Positions 8,137 to 16,217 of a stretch of DNA of 64,000 bases are shown here, piece by piece; position 1 is the first letter of the stretch, and the number at the start of each line of letters is the position of its first letter. Where the stretch lies: contig CAWHXF010000027.1 of assembly GCA_963833195.1 (NCBI GenBank), positions 2,728,001-2,792,000 on the forward strand, in the 5' to 3' direction. Both the position numbers and the translations under genes were made by a program. The notes under the pieces were generated by a model. The model did no database searches. It saw nothing but the letters and a program-made list of their open reading frames with translations, and was not told where the DNA came from. This DNA is from Granulosicoccus sp963833195. GTDB lineage: Bacteria; Pseudomonadota; Gammaproteobacteria; Granulosicoccales; Granulosicoccaceae.

Positions 8137-9447
8137 TCAGTCCATGAAGCCGGGCTTCGGCTTGTCGTCCTCCTCGAGGCTCATGGTGCCGGCGATCATG
8201 TCGTCCACGGCCGACGAGTCCCCACCCTCGAGCTTGATGCGCAGGCGCAGGTCGTTCACCGAGTCCGCGTTGCGCATGGCTTCCTCGATCGTGATCATGT
8301 TGTGCTGCAGCAGGTCGAACAGCGCCTGGTCGAAGGTCTGCATGCCCTGGTCCTTGGACTTGGTCATGAGGGCCTTTATCTCGTGCACCTCGCCCTTCAT
8401 GATCAGGTCCGCCATGAGCGGGGTGTTCAGCAGCACCTCCACCGCGGCGCAGCGACCCTTGCCGCTCGGGGTGGGCAGCAGGCGCTGCGAGATGAACGCC
8501 TTCGCGTTCAGCGACAGGTCCAGCAGCAGCTGCTTGTGGCGCTGCTCGGGGAAGAAGTTGACGATGCGGTCGAGCGCCTGGTTGGTGTTGTTGGCGTGCA
8601 GCGTGGCGAGGCACAGGTGCCCGGTCTCGGCGAACGCGATGGCGTGCTCCATGGTCTTCTGGTCGCGTATCTCGCCGATCAGGATCACGTCCGGCGCCTG
8701 GCGCAGGGTGTTCTTGAGGGCCACCTCGAAGCTCTCGGTGTCGGTGCCGACCTCGCGCTGCGTGATGATGCAGCCCTTGTGGCGGTGCACGAACTCCACC
8801 GGATCCTCGATCGTGATGATGTGGCCGTTGGTGTTCTCGTTGCGGTAGTCGATCATCGCGGCGAGCGAGGTCGACTTGCCCGAGCCGGTACCGCCGACGA
8901 AGATCACGAGTCCGCGCTTGGTCATCGCGACCTGCTTCAGGATCTCGGGCATGTTCAGATCCTCGAACGAGGGAATCTCGTTCGGGATGATGCGCACCAC
9001 GAGCCCGGCGCTGCCGCGCTGCACCAGCGCGTTGACGCGGAAGCGCGAGATGTCCGGCAGGGCGATGGCGAAGTTGCACTCGCGCGTGCGCCTGAACTCC
9101 TCGCGCTCGGCCTCGGACATCAGGCACTGCGTGAGCGCCAGGGTCTGGTCGGCGGTGAGCTTCTTGTCCATCACCGGCGTGACCTTGCCGTGGATGCGCA
9201 TCGAGGGCTGCGCGCCCGCGATGATGAACAGGTCCGAGCCGCCCTTCTTGTAGAGCGACACCAGCAGCTCGTCCATGAAGCGCTTGGCCTTCTCCAGGCC
9301 GGGGCCCTGGCGCCCCACCACGCGCGCGTTCTGCGGCTGCGTGGGCACGGCGTGCGCCTCGCCCTCGCCGAGCATGGGGGCCGGGGCCATGCGCGGAGCG
9401 GGGTCGTTCGCGGCGTCGTCCGGATTCGGTGCCGTGTCGGGTTCCAT
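8137..9447 (-). CDS. pilU: type IV pilus retraction ATPase PilU
   Basis: Hexameric secretion ATPase of 436 residues that assists PilT in twitching-pilus retraction at the inner membrane. It shows Walker A GGTGSGKSTS, the Asp box IIGEIRD-type LIGEIRDQKTMEHA, and the His box GHLCLATLHANN. Compared with most PilU proteins it has about 50 extra N-terminal residues rich in Pro and Ala, and an acidic tail of about 20 residues. It lies 46 bases after pilT on the same strand. The split into PilT and PilU rests on the KRMD-type N-terminal region and the C-terminal tail. Confidence 0.92.
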   Translation of the reverse strand: MEPDTAPNPDDAANDPAPRMAPAPMLGEGEAHAVPTQPQNARVVGRQGPGLEKAKRFMDELLVSLYKKGGSDLFIIAGAQPSMRIHGKVTPVMDKKLTADQTLALTQCLMSEAEREEFRRTRECNFAIALPDISRFRVNALVQRGSAGLVVRIIPNEIPSFEDLNMPEILKQVAMTKRGLVIFVGGTGSGKSTSLAAMIDYRNENTNGHIITIEDPVEFVHRHKGCIITQREVGTDTESFEVALKNTLRQAPDVILIGEIRDQKTMEHAIAFAETGHLCLATLHANNTNQALDRIVNFFPEQRHKQLLLDLSLNAKAFISQRLLPTPSGKGRCAAVEVLLNTPLMADLIMKGEVHEIKALMTKSKDQGMQTFDQALFDLLQHNMITIEEAMRNADSVNDLRLRIKLEGGDSSAVDDMIAGTMSLEEDDKPKPGFMD

Positions 9448-9493
9448 GCGTCGTGTTCCGTGTGGGGGTCGGTGGGAGCGGGGACGGGAGGCC

Positions 9494-10531
9494 CTACTTC
9501 AGGCTGTCCGGGTTCTGCGCCTTCTTCCTCGCCTCGGCGAGCTCCACCGTGCCGCGCGCCACGATCTCCTTGAGGTTCTGGTCGAGCGTCTGCATGCCGT
9601 GCGCCTGACCGGTCTGGATGGCCGAGTACATCTGGGCGACCTTGTCCTCGCGGATCAGGTTCCGGATGGCGGGCGTGCCGATCATGATCTCGTGCGCCGC
9701 GACCCGGCCGCCGCCCTTCTTCTTCATGAGCGTCTGCGAGATGACCGCGCGCAGGGATTCGGACAGCATGGAGCGCACCATCGGCTTCTCCCCGGCCGGA
9801 AACACGTCGACGATACGGTCGATGGTCTTGGCGGCGGAGCTCGTGTGCAGCGTGCCGAAGACGAGGTGGCCGGTCTCGGCCGCGGTCAGCGCGAGCGAGA
9901 TGGTCTCCATGTCGCGCATCTCGCCGACGAGGATGACGTCGGGGTCTTCGCGCAGCGCGGAGCGCAGCGCCGGCGCGAAGCCGAAGGTGTCGCGGTGCAC
10001 CTCGCGCTGGTTGATCAGGCACTTCTTGCTCTCGTGCACGAACTCGATCGGGTCCTCGATGGTGAGGATGTGGCCGAGCTCGTTCTCGTTCTTGTAGTTC
10101 ATCATCGCGGCCAGCGTCGTGGACTTGCCCGAGCCGGTGGGGCCGGTGACGAGCACGATGCCGCGCGGGAAGGCCGCGATCTCCTGGAAGATCTTCGGCG
10201 CGCCCAGCTGCTCGAGGCTCAGGATCTCGGTGGGGATGGTCCGGAACACGGCGCCGCAACCGCGGTTCTGGTTGAACGCGTTCACCCTGAAGCGCGCGGT
10301 CTCGGGAATCTCGAAGGAGAAGTCGGTCTCCATCTTCTCCTCGAAGTCCTTTCTCTGCTTGTCGTTCATGATGTCGTAGACCATCGCCTGCACGGCGGCG
10401 TGGTCCAGCGCCGGCACGTTCACGCGTCGCATGTCGCCGTCGACCCGTATCATCGGCGGCAGGCCCGCCGAGAGGTGCAGGTCCGAGGCGCCGTTCTTGA
10501 CGCCGAAGGTCAACAGCTGAGCGATGTCCAT
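9494..10531 (-). CDS. pilT: type IV pilus retraction ATPase PilT
   Basis: PilT of 345 residues, the usual length; it powers pilus depolymerisation for twitching and surface sensing. Landmarks: MDIAQLLTFGVKNGASDLHL at the N-terminus, Walker A GPTGSGKSTTLAAM, Asp box LVGEMRDMETI, His box GHLVFGTLHTSSA and the C-terminal AIRNLIREDK motif (AIRNLIRE) needed for retraction. It is the first gene of pilT-pilU and is divergent from yggS, the arrangement common in gammaproteobacteria. The 162-base gap between pilT and yggS should hold both promoters; no strong consensus stands out. Confidence 0.97.
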   Translation of the reverse strand: MDIAQLLTFGVKNGASDLHLSAGLPPMIRVDGDMRRVNVPALDHAAVQAMVYDIMNDKQRKDFEEKMETDFSFEIPETARFRVNAFNQNRGCGAVFRTIPTEILSLEQLGAPKIFQEIAAFPRGIVLVTGPTGSGKSTTLAAMMNYKNENELGHILTIEDPIEFVHESKKCLINQREVHRDTFGFAPALRSALREDPDVILVGEMRDMETISLALTAAETGHLVFGTLHTSSAAKTIDRIVDVFPAGEKPMVRSMLSESLRAVISQTLMKKKGGGRVAAHEIMIGTPAIRNLIREDKVAQMYSAIQTGQAHGMQTLDQNLKEIVARGTVELAEARKKAQNPDSLK

Positions 10532-10693
10532 GAATTCGTCCGTTGCGCGTTTGCTTGTCGGGTCGGACCGCACCGCGCCCGCGCATCGCGCGGACGCGCG
10601 CGGCGTGACGGGTGCCGGGAAGCGGCCCTGCGCTACGGGTGTCGGCATCGCGGCCCGAATCGTTAGGGCCGCGGCCCGCGCGACATCGGCACC

Positions 10694-11449
10694 GTGAGCG
10701 CGGACGTCGACATCGCCGCGGCCCTGGAAGCGGTGCGCGCCGACATCCGCCGGCACGAGATCGCGCACGGGCGCACGCCCGGCTCGGTCACGCTGCTGGC
10801 GGTGTCGAAGACCAAGCCCGTCGAGGCGCTGCGCGCGGCCATCGCCGCCGGGCAGCGTCGCTTCGGCGAGAACTACGCCGACGAGGCGCTCGGCAAGATC
10901 GATGCCCTCGGACGCGTCGCCCCCGACGGCACCGCGCTCGAGTGGCACTTCATCGGTGCGGTGCAATCGAGAAAGTGCCGCGCGCTGGCCGAGGCCTTCG
11001 ACTGGGTGCAGGGGGTCGACCGGGACAAGATCGTCGACCGGCTCGCCGACGCCCGCGACGCTCTGTTGCGCGAACGCCCCGATGCCGGCCGGCTGAACGT
11101 GTGCATCCAGGTGAACATCGACGACGAGGCCAGCAAGGCGGGCGTGGCTCCGGACGCCATCGATGCGCTGGCCGCGCGCATCGGTGAGCGGGAATCGCTG
11201 CGGCTGCGCGGGCTGATGGCCATTCCCGCGCCCCGCGACAACCTCGACGAGCAGCGCGCGACCTTCGCGCGGCTGGCGGCGCTGCACGCCGCGCTCGCGC
11301 GCGAGCACCCGCACGCGGACACCCTGTCGTGCGGCATGAGCGCGGACCTGGAGGCCGCGATCGCCGAGGGCGCCACGCTCGTGCGCGTCGGCACCGCCCT
11401 CTTCGGTGCACGGCCGCCGCCCGCCGCCCGGACCGCCGAACCGGCTTGA
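10694..11449 (+). CDS. yggS: YggS family PLP homeostasis protein
   Basis: PLP-binding protein of 251 residues, alanine-racemase-like barrel, that buffers pyridoxal phosphate and affects amino-acid and keto-acid balance; no catalytic reaction is established for the family. The cofactor lysine lies in LLAVSKTKP, and FGENYADEAL, EWHFIGAVQSRK and LSCGMSADLEAAI are diagnostic. The start is GTG 10694. It opens the run yggS-tal-proC-yggT; YggS, ProC and YggT are a conserved neighbourhood next to pilT. Confidence 0.95.
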   Translation: MSADVDIAAALEAVRADIRRHEIAHGRTPGSVTLLAVSKTKPVEALRAAIAAGQRRFGENYADEALGKIDALGRVAPDGTALEWHFIGAVQSRKCRALAEAFDWVQGVDRDKIVDRLADARDALLRERPDAGRLNVCIQVNIDDEASKAGVAPDAIDALAARIGERESLRLRGLMAIPAPRDNLDEQRATFARLAALHAALAREHPHADTLSCGMSADLEAAIAEGATLVRVGTALFGARPPPAARTAEPA

Positions 11450-11487
11450 TAGACTCGACGCCCGTTTCCCACGCCGAGCGACACACC

Positions 11488-12624
11488 ATGAGCGCATCCG
11501 ACTCCCAGGCTGCCAACCCGCTCGCGCGCGTGCACGACGCCGGACAGAGCCTGTGGCTCGACTTCATCCAGAAGAGCCTGCTCGACGGCGAGCTGCAGCG
11601 CCTGATCCGGGACGACAGGGTGATGGGCCTGACGTCCAACCCGTCCATCTTCGAGGCGGCCATCGCGAAGACCGACGAGTACGACGCGCACCTCGCGAAG
11701 CTTCTGGAGACCCGGCCGGACGCGAGCGACCTGCAGCTCTACGAGCACCTGGCCATCGAGGACATTCGCGGCGCGGCCGACGTCTTCAGGCCCGTCTGGG
11801 ACGAGACCGACGGTCTCGACGGCATGGTCAGCCTCGAGGTCGTGCCCGAGCTCGCGCACGATTCCGAGGGAACGGTGAGGATGGCCGTCGAGCTCGCGGG
11901 CCGGGTGGAACGTCCGAATCTCATGATCAAGGTGCCGGGCACCGCCGCGGGCGTCACGGCCTTCGAGGAGATCGTCGCGCGCGGCATCAACGTCAACGTC
12001 ACCCTGCTGTTCGGCGTGCCGCGCTACAAGGAGATCGCGCAGGCCTGGATCCGGGGCCTGGAGCGGCGTCGCGCGGACGGGCACGACGTCTCGCGGTTGA
12101 ACTCCGTCGCGAGCTTCTTCGTCAGCCGCGTGGACGCCGCCGTGGACGACGCGCTGGAAGCCAACGGCTCCGCGGAGGCCAAGCGCCTGCTGGGCAAGGT
12201 CGCCATCGCCAACGCGAAGGTCGCCTACGGGCACTACCTGAACCTCTTCGGCAGCCCGCAGTTCGCCCAGTTGAAGGCGGCGGGTGCCAACCCGCAGCGC
12301 CTGCTGTGGGCCAGCACCGGCACCAAGAACGCGGCCTACTCGGACGTGGTCTACGTCGAGGAGCTGATCGGCAAGGACACCGTGAACACGTTGCCGCCGA
12401 AGACGCTGGAGGCGTTCCGCGATCACGGTACGGTGGAGCCGCGGCTCGAACGCGGCCTGAGCGATGCGCAGGCGGTGCTGGACGCGCTGCCCGGGCTCGG
12501 CATCGATCTGGGCGAGATCACCGCGCGGCTCGAGGCCGAAGGCATCGAGTCGTTCGCCGCCGCCTTCGATCGGCTGCTGGCGGCGCTCGCGGCCGAGCGC
12601 GAGAAGGTGCGCGGCCGAACGTGA
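11488..12624 (+). CDS. tal: transaldolase
   Basis: Transaldolase of 378 residues, the longer TAL form, moving a dihydroxyacetone unit between sugar phosphates in the non-oxidative pentose phosphate pathway. The signature GLTSNPSIFEAAI is near residue 47, the Schiff-base lysine is in NLMIKVPGT (about residue 148), and INVNVTLLFG and ASTGTKNAAYSD follow. It sits 38 bases after yggS and overlaps proC by four bases (GTGA). It therefore interrupts the usual yggS-proC adjacency, which is unusual but compatible with one transcript. Confidence 0.95.
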   Translation: MSASDSQAANPLARVHDAGQSLWLDFIQKSLLDGELQRLIRDDRVMGLTSNPSIFEAAIAKTDEYDAHLAKLLETRPDASDLQLYEHLAIEDIRGAADVFRPVWDETDGLDGMVSLEVVPELAHDSEGTVRMAVELAGRVERPNLMIKVPGTAAGVTAFEEIVARGINVNVTLLFGVPRYKEIAQAWIRGLERRRADGHDVSRLNSVASFFVSRVDAAVDDALEANGSAEAKRLLGKVAIANAKVAYGHYLNLFGSPQFAQLKAAGANPQRLLWASTGTKNAAYSDVVYVEELIGKDTVNTLPPKTLEAFRDHGTVEPRLERGLSDAQAVLDALPGLGIDLGEITARLEAEGIESFAAAFDRLLAALAAEREKVRGRT

Positions 12625-13523
12625 CCGACACTGCTGCGCGCGTGGCGGTGCGCTGGCTGTTCGTCGGGGCCGGCAACATGGCCTCGGCGCTCGTCGAGGG
12701 ACTGCTGGCGGGCGGCGTGTCGCACGAGCGCCTCGCGCTCGTCGACACCGACGCGGCCGCGCGCGAGCGTGCGGCGCGGACGTTCGGCTGCGCGGTGCAC
12801 GCCACCACCGACGAGGCGCTCGACGCGCTCGCGACCCATCCTTCGAACGCGAGCCGCATCGGCATCGTGCTGGCGGTGAAGCCGGACGTCGTCGTGCCGG
12901 TGTGCCGTACGCTGTCCGCGCACGCGGCGTGGCGCGCGAGCGACGCTACGCGCCCGTTCGTGGTGTCCATAGCGGCCGGCGTGCGCATCGAGACACTGGC
13001 GGGCGCGCTCGATGCGGGCGACACGCACGCGATCGCCATCGTGCGCGCCATGCCCAACACCCCGTCGCTGATCGGTCGCGGCGCGGCCGGGCTCCACGCC
13101 AATGACGCGTGCGACGCATCGGTGCGGGGCGCGGCCCGAGCGCTGTTCGAGGGCGTGGGCATCGCCGTGGACCTGTCGGACGAGTCGCTGATCGATGCCG
13201 TGACGGCCGTGTCGGGCAGCGGCCCCGCGTACGCCTTCGCGCTCGTCGAGCACATGGCCGCCGCGGGCGCGGCGCTGGGGTTGCCGCCGCAGACTGCCGT
13301 ACGGTTGGCCGCCGCCACGGTCGGCGGAGCGGGCAGCATGGCGGCGACGAGCGACGACTCTCCGGCCACGCTGCGCCAGCGCGTGACGTCGAAGGGCGGC
13401 ACCACGGCCGCCGCGCTCGCGAGCTTCGAGGCCGACGACTTCCGCGCGACGGTGGAGCGCGCCGTGCGGGCCGCGCACGCGCGGGCCGTCGAGCTCGGTG
13501 CCCCTGCCGCCGAAGACGGCTGA
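12621..13523 (+). CDS. proC: pyrroline-5-carboxylate reductase
   Basis: ProC of 300 residues, the last step of proline synthesis, reducing pyrroline-5-carboxylate with NAD(P)H. The Rossmann motif FVGAGNMASALVEG is near the N-terminus, VRAMPNTPSLIGRG and the long C-terminal signature SGSGPAYAFALVEHM with the helix around GGAGSMA are typical. The first codon is GTG 12621, overlapping the tal stop. About 25 residues longer than E. coli ProC because of a loop with THPSNASR. It is followed by yggT after 91 bases. Confidence 0.95.
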   Translation: MTDTAARVAVRWLFVGAGNMASALVEGLLAGGVSHERLALVDTDAAARERAARTFGCAVHATTDEALDALATHPSNASRIGIVLAVKPDVVVPVCRTLSAHAAWRASDATRPFVVSIAAGVRIETLAGALDAGDTHAIAIVRAMPNTPSLIGRGAAGLHANDACDASVRGAARALFEGVGIAVDLSDESLIDAVTAVSGSGPAYAFALVEHMAAAGAALGLPPQTAVRLAAATVGGAGSMAATSDDSPATLRQRVTSKGGTTAAALASFEADDFRATVERAVRAAHARAVELGAPAAEDG

Positions 13524-13614
13524 AGACGACGCTCACCAACACGACAGGATCGCCCGCACCCGGGCCACCCCTTCCCCTCACCGCACGACCCATCGCACCG
13601 GAGAACTCCCGCCC

Positions 13615-14217
13615 ATGGGCAACCCCGCGCTCGGCGCGCTCGGCTTCATCGTCGGCACGCTGCTGAACCTCTACGCCATGGTCGCGGCGCTGCGCTTCGT
13701 CATGCAGGCCGTGCGCGCGGACTACTACAACCCGCTGGCGCAGTTCATCGTGAAGGCCACCGATCCCCTGCTCGCACCGATGCGGCGAGTGGTACCCGGC
13801 ATCGGCGGCTACGACACCTCGTCGCTGCTGCTCGCGTGGGCCACCCTGTTCCTGAAACTCGTCGTGTTCGCGACGCTCGGGCTCGGCGCCGCGCCCGCGG
13901 CCGGCATGGCGGTGCCCGTGGGAGAGCTCGGCTTCGGCACGCTGTTCGGGTTGTCGCTCGTCGACCTGGTGAACCTGATGTTCAACATCTTCATCTTCTC
14001 GATCGTCATCCAGGCGCTGCTGAGCTGGTTGCCGAACTCGGGGTCCAGCCCGGTGGCGGGTCTGCTGCACGGCATCACGCGTCCGGTACTCACCCCGATC
14101 CGGCGCTTCGTGCCTCCGATGGGCGGGCTGGACCTGTCGTCGCTCGTGGCCATCATCGGGCTGTTCGCGCTGCGCGGACTGGTGGTGGGCACGCTCTTCC
14201 AGTTGCTCGCGGGCTGA
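13615..14217 (+). CDS. yggT: YggT family integral membrane protein
   Basis: Membrane protein of 200 residues made of two YGGT repeats, each with paired hydrophobic helices followed by the amphipathic block DPLLAPMRRVVPGIGG (first) and RPVLTPIRRFVPPMGG (second). The family is conserved beside proC/yggS and is linked to osmotic or ion stress tolerance, without a defined mechanism. An upstream ATG at 13498 lies inside proC and gives a non-family leader, so ATG 13615 is used. Confidence 0.92.
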   Translation: MGNPALGALGFIVGTLLNLYAMVAALRFVMQAVRADYYNPLAQFIVKATDPLLAPMRRVVPGIGGYDTSSLLLAWATLFLKLVVFATLGLGAAPAAGMAVPVGELGFGTLFGLSLVDLVNLMFNIFIFSIVIQALLSWLPNSGSSPVAGLLHGITRPVLTPIRRFVPPMGGLDLSSLVAIIGLFALRGLVVGTLFQLLAG

Positions 14218-14299
14218 AGCGCCGCAGCGCGAAAACACGGCAAAAGCAGGGGTTCGAGCGCCGGATACGCCTCGAAGGGCGGAAAAACAGGCGGTTTTT

Positions 14300-14324
14300 A
14301 CGTCTCCTGACATGCTGGAGACGT
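14300..14324. promoter_or_regulatory. 8-bp perfect inverted repeat upstream of the HU-like gene
   Basis: ACGTCTCC and GGAGACGT are separated by nine bases, 158 bases before the HU-like start. It lies in the only AT-richer stretch nearby and just before an alternating GC tract (about 14329-14342). It may be an operator or an RNA hairpin; there is no T-run, so it is not a standard terminator for yggT. Confidence 0.4.
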
Positions 14325-14482
14325 TCATGCGCGCGCGCGCGTGCTAACTTCCGCGCGCCTCGCGGTGCCTGGGGACCGCCTTGCATCGGCATCCCTGCAC
14401 CGAGTCCCGCACCGTCCGATCGCATCCGATCCCCCCCGAACCCGATCCCCGTCCTTCGAGACGTACCCGAGGAGAGCACTGC

Positions 14483-14956
14483 ATGGCCGCGAAGAAGAAA
14501 GCCACCGCCAAGAAGACGGCAACCAAGAAGTCCGCCGCGAAGAAGATGTCCGCGGGTGCGGCACCCGCGAAGAAGGCTGCCGCGAAGAAGACGGCGACCA
14601 AGAAGACCGCCGGCAAGAAGGCGTCTGCCAAGAAGGTCTCCGTCAAGACGGGCGACAAGCCGCCGACCAAGTCCGAGGTCATGAACCAGATCGCCGAGCA
14701 GACGGGTCTGTCGCGCAAGGAAGTGATCTCGGTGTTCGACGCGCTCCAGACGCTCATCCAGGCGAACCTCGCGCCGCGCGGACCCGGCACCTTCAGCGTG
14801 CCCGGGCTCGCCAAGATCCGCGTGAACAAGAAGGCCGCCACGAAGGCGCGCAAGGGCATCAACCCGTTCACGGGCGAGGAGACGATGTTCAAGGCGAAGC
14901 CCGCCCGCAAGGTCGTCAAGGTCGTGCCGCTGAAGAACCTGAAGGACATGGTCTGA
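14483..14956 (+). CDS. HU/IHF-family DNA-binding protein with lysine/alanine-rich N-terminal tail
   Basis: Protein of 157 residues in two parts. Residues 1-62 are a histone H1-like tail of repeated KKTA/AAKK units with almost no other residue types. Residues about 63-157 are an HU-type fold: TKSEVMNQIAEQTGLSRKEV helix region, then the beta-arm segment GTFSVPGLAKIRVNKK and NPFTGEETMFKAKPARKVVKVVPLK. The tail should bind DNA without sequence preference and compact it, as in other lysine-tailed HU proteins. A GAGGAGAG ribosome-binding site precedes ATG 14483. It is monocistronic between yggT and the gsp genes. Confidence 0.9.
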   Translation: MAAKKKATAKKTATKKSAAKKMSAGAAPAKKAAAKKTATKKTAGKKASAKKVSVKTGDKPPTKSEVMNQIAEQTGLSRKEVISVFDALQTLIQANLAPRGPGTFSVPGLAKIRVNKKAATKARKGINPFTGEETMFKAKPARKVVKVVPLKNLKDMV

Positions 14957-15003
14957 GCCTGGGACCCGGGGCCAGGAACCGGGCGCGACCCGCCCACCGC
15001 ACC

Positions 15004-15033
15004 GAGGCGGCGTCAACATCCCGGCGCCGCCTC
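15004..15033. terminator. hairpin after the HU-like gene
   Basis: GAGGCGGCG and CGCCGCCTC form a nine-base perfect stem with a 12-base loop, 48 bases after the stop codon. No T-run follows, so intrinsic termination is uncertain. Confidence 0.35.
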
Positions 15034-15181
15034 GAGCTGCCGCCGAACCGGGCCGATCGGCGGCAGCGGCTATCCTTCGGGAATCTTCGGCGCGACACGG
15101 CGTCGTAAACGGCCTCGAACTCGAGTGCAGGCCCTGCCGATACCCGAGCAAGACCCCGACCCGGAGCCCCGCCCCCGTCCC

Positions 15182-16087
15182 ATGAGTGCCCTGCCCGCCA
15201 GCCTCGTCTCCCGCGCCCCGCGCTGGGTCAACACCGCGCTCGTGGCGGGAATAGGCATCGCGCTCGCCGGGGCGACGGTGAAGCTCCTGCCCGCGGACAC
15301 CACCCTGCCCGCGGCGGCGCCGACGGCGACGGGCGGCGCCCGCGAGCCCGGCACCGATCCGCTGCAGCAGGCCCGGCGCACCGCCGCGCTGCACGTGTTC
15401 GGCAATGCCGCGAAGCCTGCCGCCGTCGCGAAGGCGCCGGTGGAGAAGCCCAAGGAGGTCACGAAGCTGAACCTGCAGCTCGCGGGGGTGTACGCGGCCG
15501 ATCCGCAGTCGCTCGCCGTGGCCATCATCAGCAGCGGCTCGGCCGAGCAGAACGCCTACGGGGTCGGCGACCGCATCAACTCCGACGTGGTGCTCTCGGC
15601 CGTCTACCCCGAGTACGTGGTCATCACCAACCGCGGCAACGAGGAGATCCTGAAGCTGCCGGACGACGTGCAGCCGATCGCCACCACCCCCATCCAGAGC
15701 GCCAGCTACGACGCACGCGCCCAGGCGCAGTCCTCGCCCAACGTCGAGGACCTGTCGCAGCCGCTGGAGCTGCCGAGCAACCCCGGGGAGCTGCGCGACA
15801 CGCTGGCGAGAAACCCCTCGATGCTCGGCCGGGTCGTGGCGGCCGAGCCCTACCAGGAGAACGGCAAGCTCGTCGGCTACCGCATCACGCCGAAGCAGAA
15901 CCCCGAGATCCTGGAGGCGCAGGGCATCGTCGCCGGCGACGTCATCACGCGCGTCAACGACATCCAGCTCAACAGCCAGAAGCAGGGCATCCGCGCGCTG
16001 CGCAACGCCGTCAAGGCCGACTCCCTGGCGGTCACGGTGCTGCGCGACGGCGTCGAGATCCCGCTCAGCATCTCGCTGTCCCAGTAG
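15182..16087 (+). CDS. gspC: type II secretion system protein GspC
   Basis: Inner-membrane GspC that links the pseudopilus platform to the secretin. From ATG 15182 it has 301 residues: a short cytoplasmic end, one membrane helix (TALVAGIGIALAGATVKLL), the HR domain that contacts GspD (LNLQLAGVYAADPQSLAVAI through LPDDVQPI), and a C-terminal PDZ-like domain (GYRITPKQNPEILEAQGIVAGDVITRVND). An in-frame GTG at 15125 would add 19 Pro-rich residues; neither start has a strong ribosome site. It begins the gspC-D-E-F run. Confidence 0.88.
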   Translation: MSALPASLVSRAPRWVNTALVAGIGIALAGATVKLLPADTTLPAAAPTATGGAREPGTDPLQQARRTAALHVFGNAAKPAAVAKAPVEKPKEVTKLNLQLAGVYAADPQSLAVAIISSGSAEQNAYGVGDRINSDVVLSAVYPEYVVITNRGNEEILKLPDDVQPIATTPIQSASYDARAQAQSSPNVEDLSQPLELPSNPGELRDTLARNPSMLGRVVAAEPYQENGKLVGYRITPKQNPEILEAQGIVAGDVITRVNDIQLNSQKQGIRALRNAVKADSLAVTVLRDGVEIPLSISLSQ

Positions 16088-16217
16088 AGCGCTCCCGCGA
16101 GCGTCATTCCGGCAGCGCCCTTCGGCGGCGGTCCCGCTACCGCCACGCCTCCTCCGGAGCTTCCCGGACCAGCGGCTACACTCCGGGCCACGCGCGCCCG
16201 CACCCACCCCGGACCCG

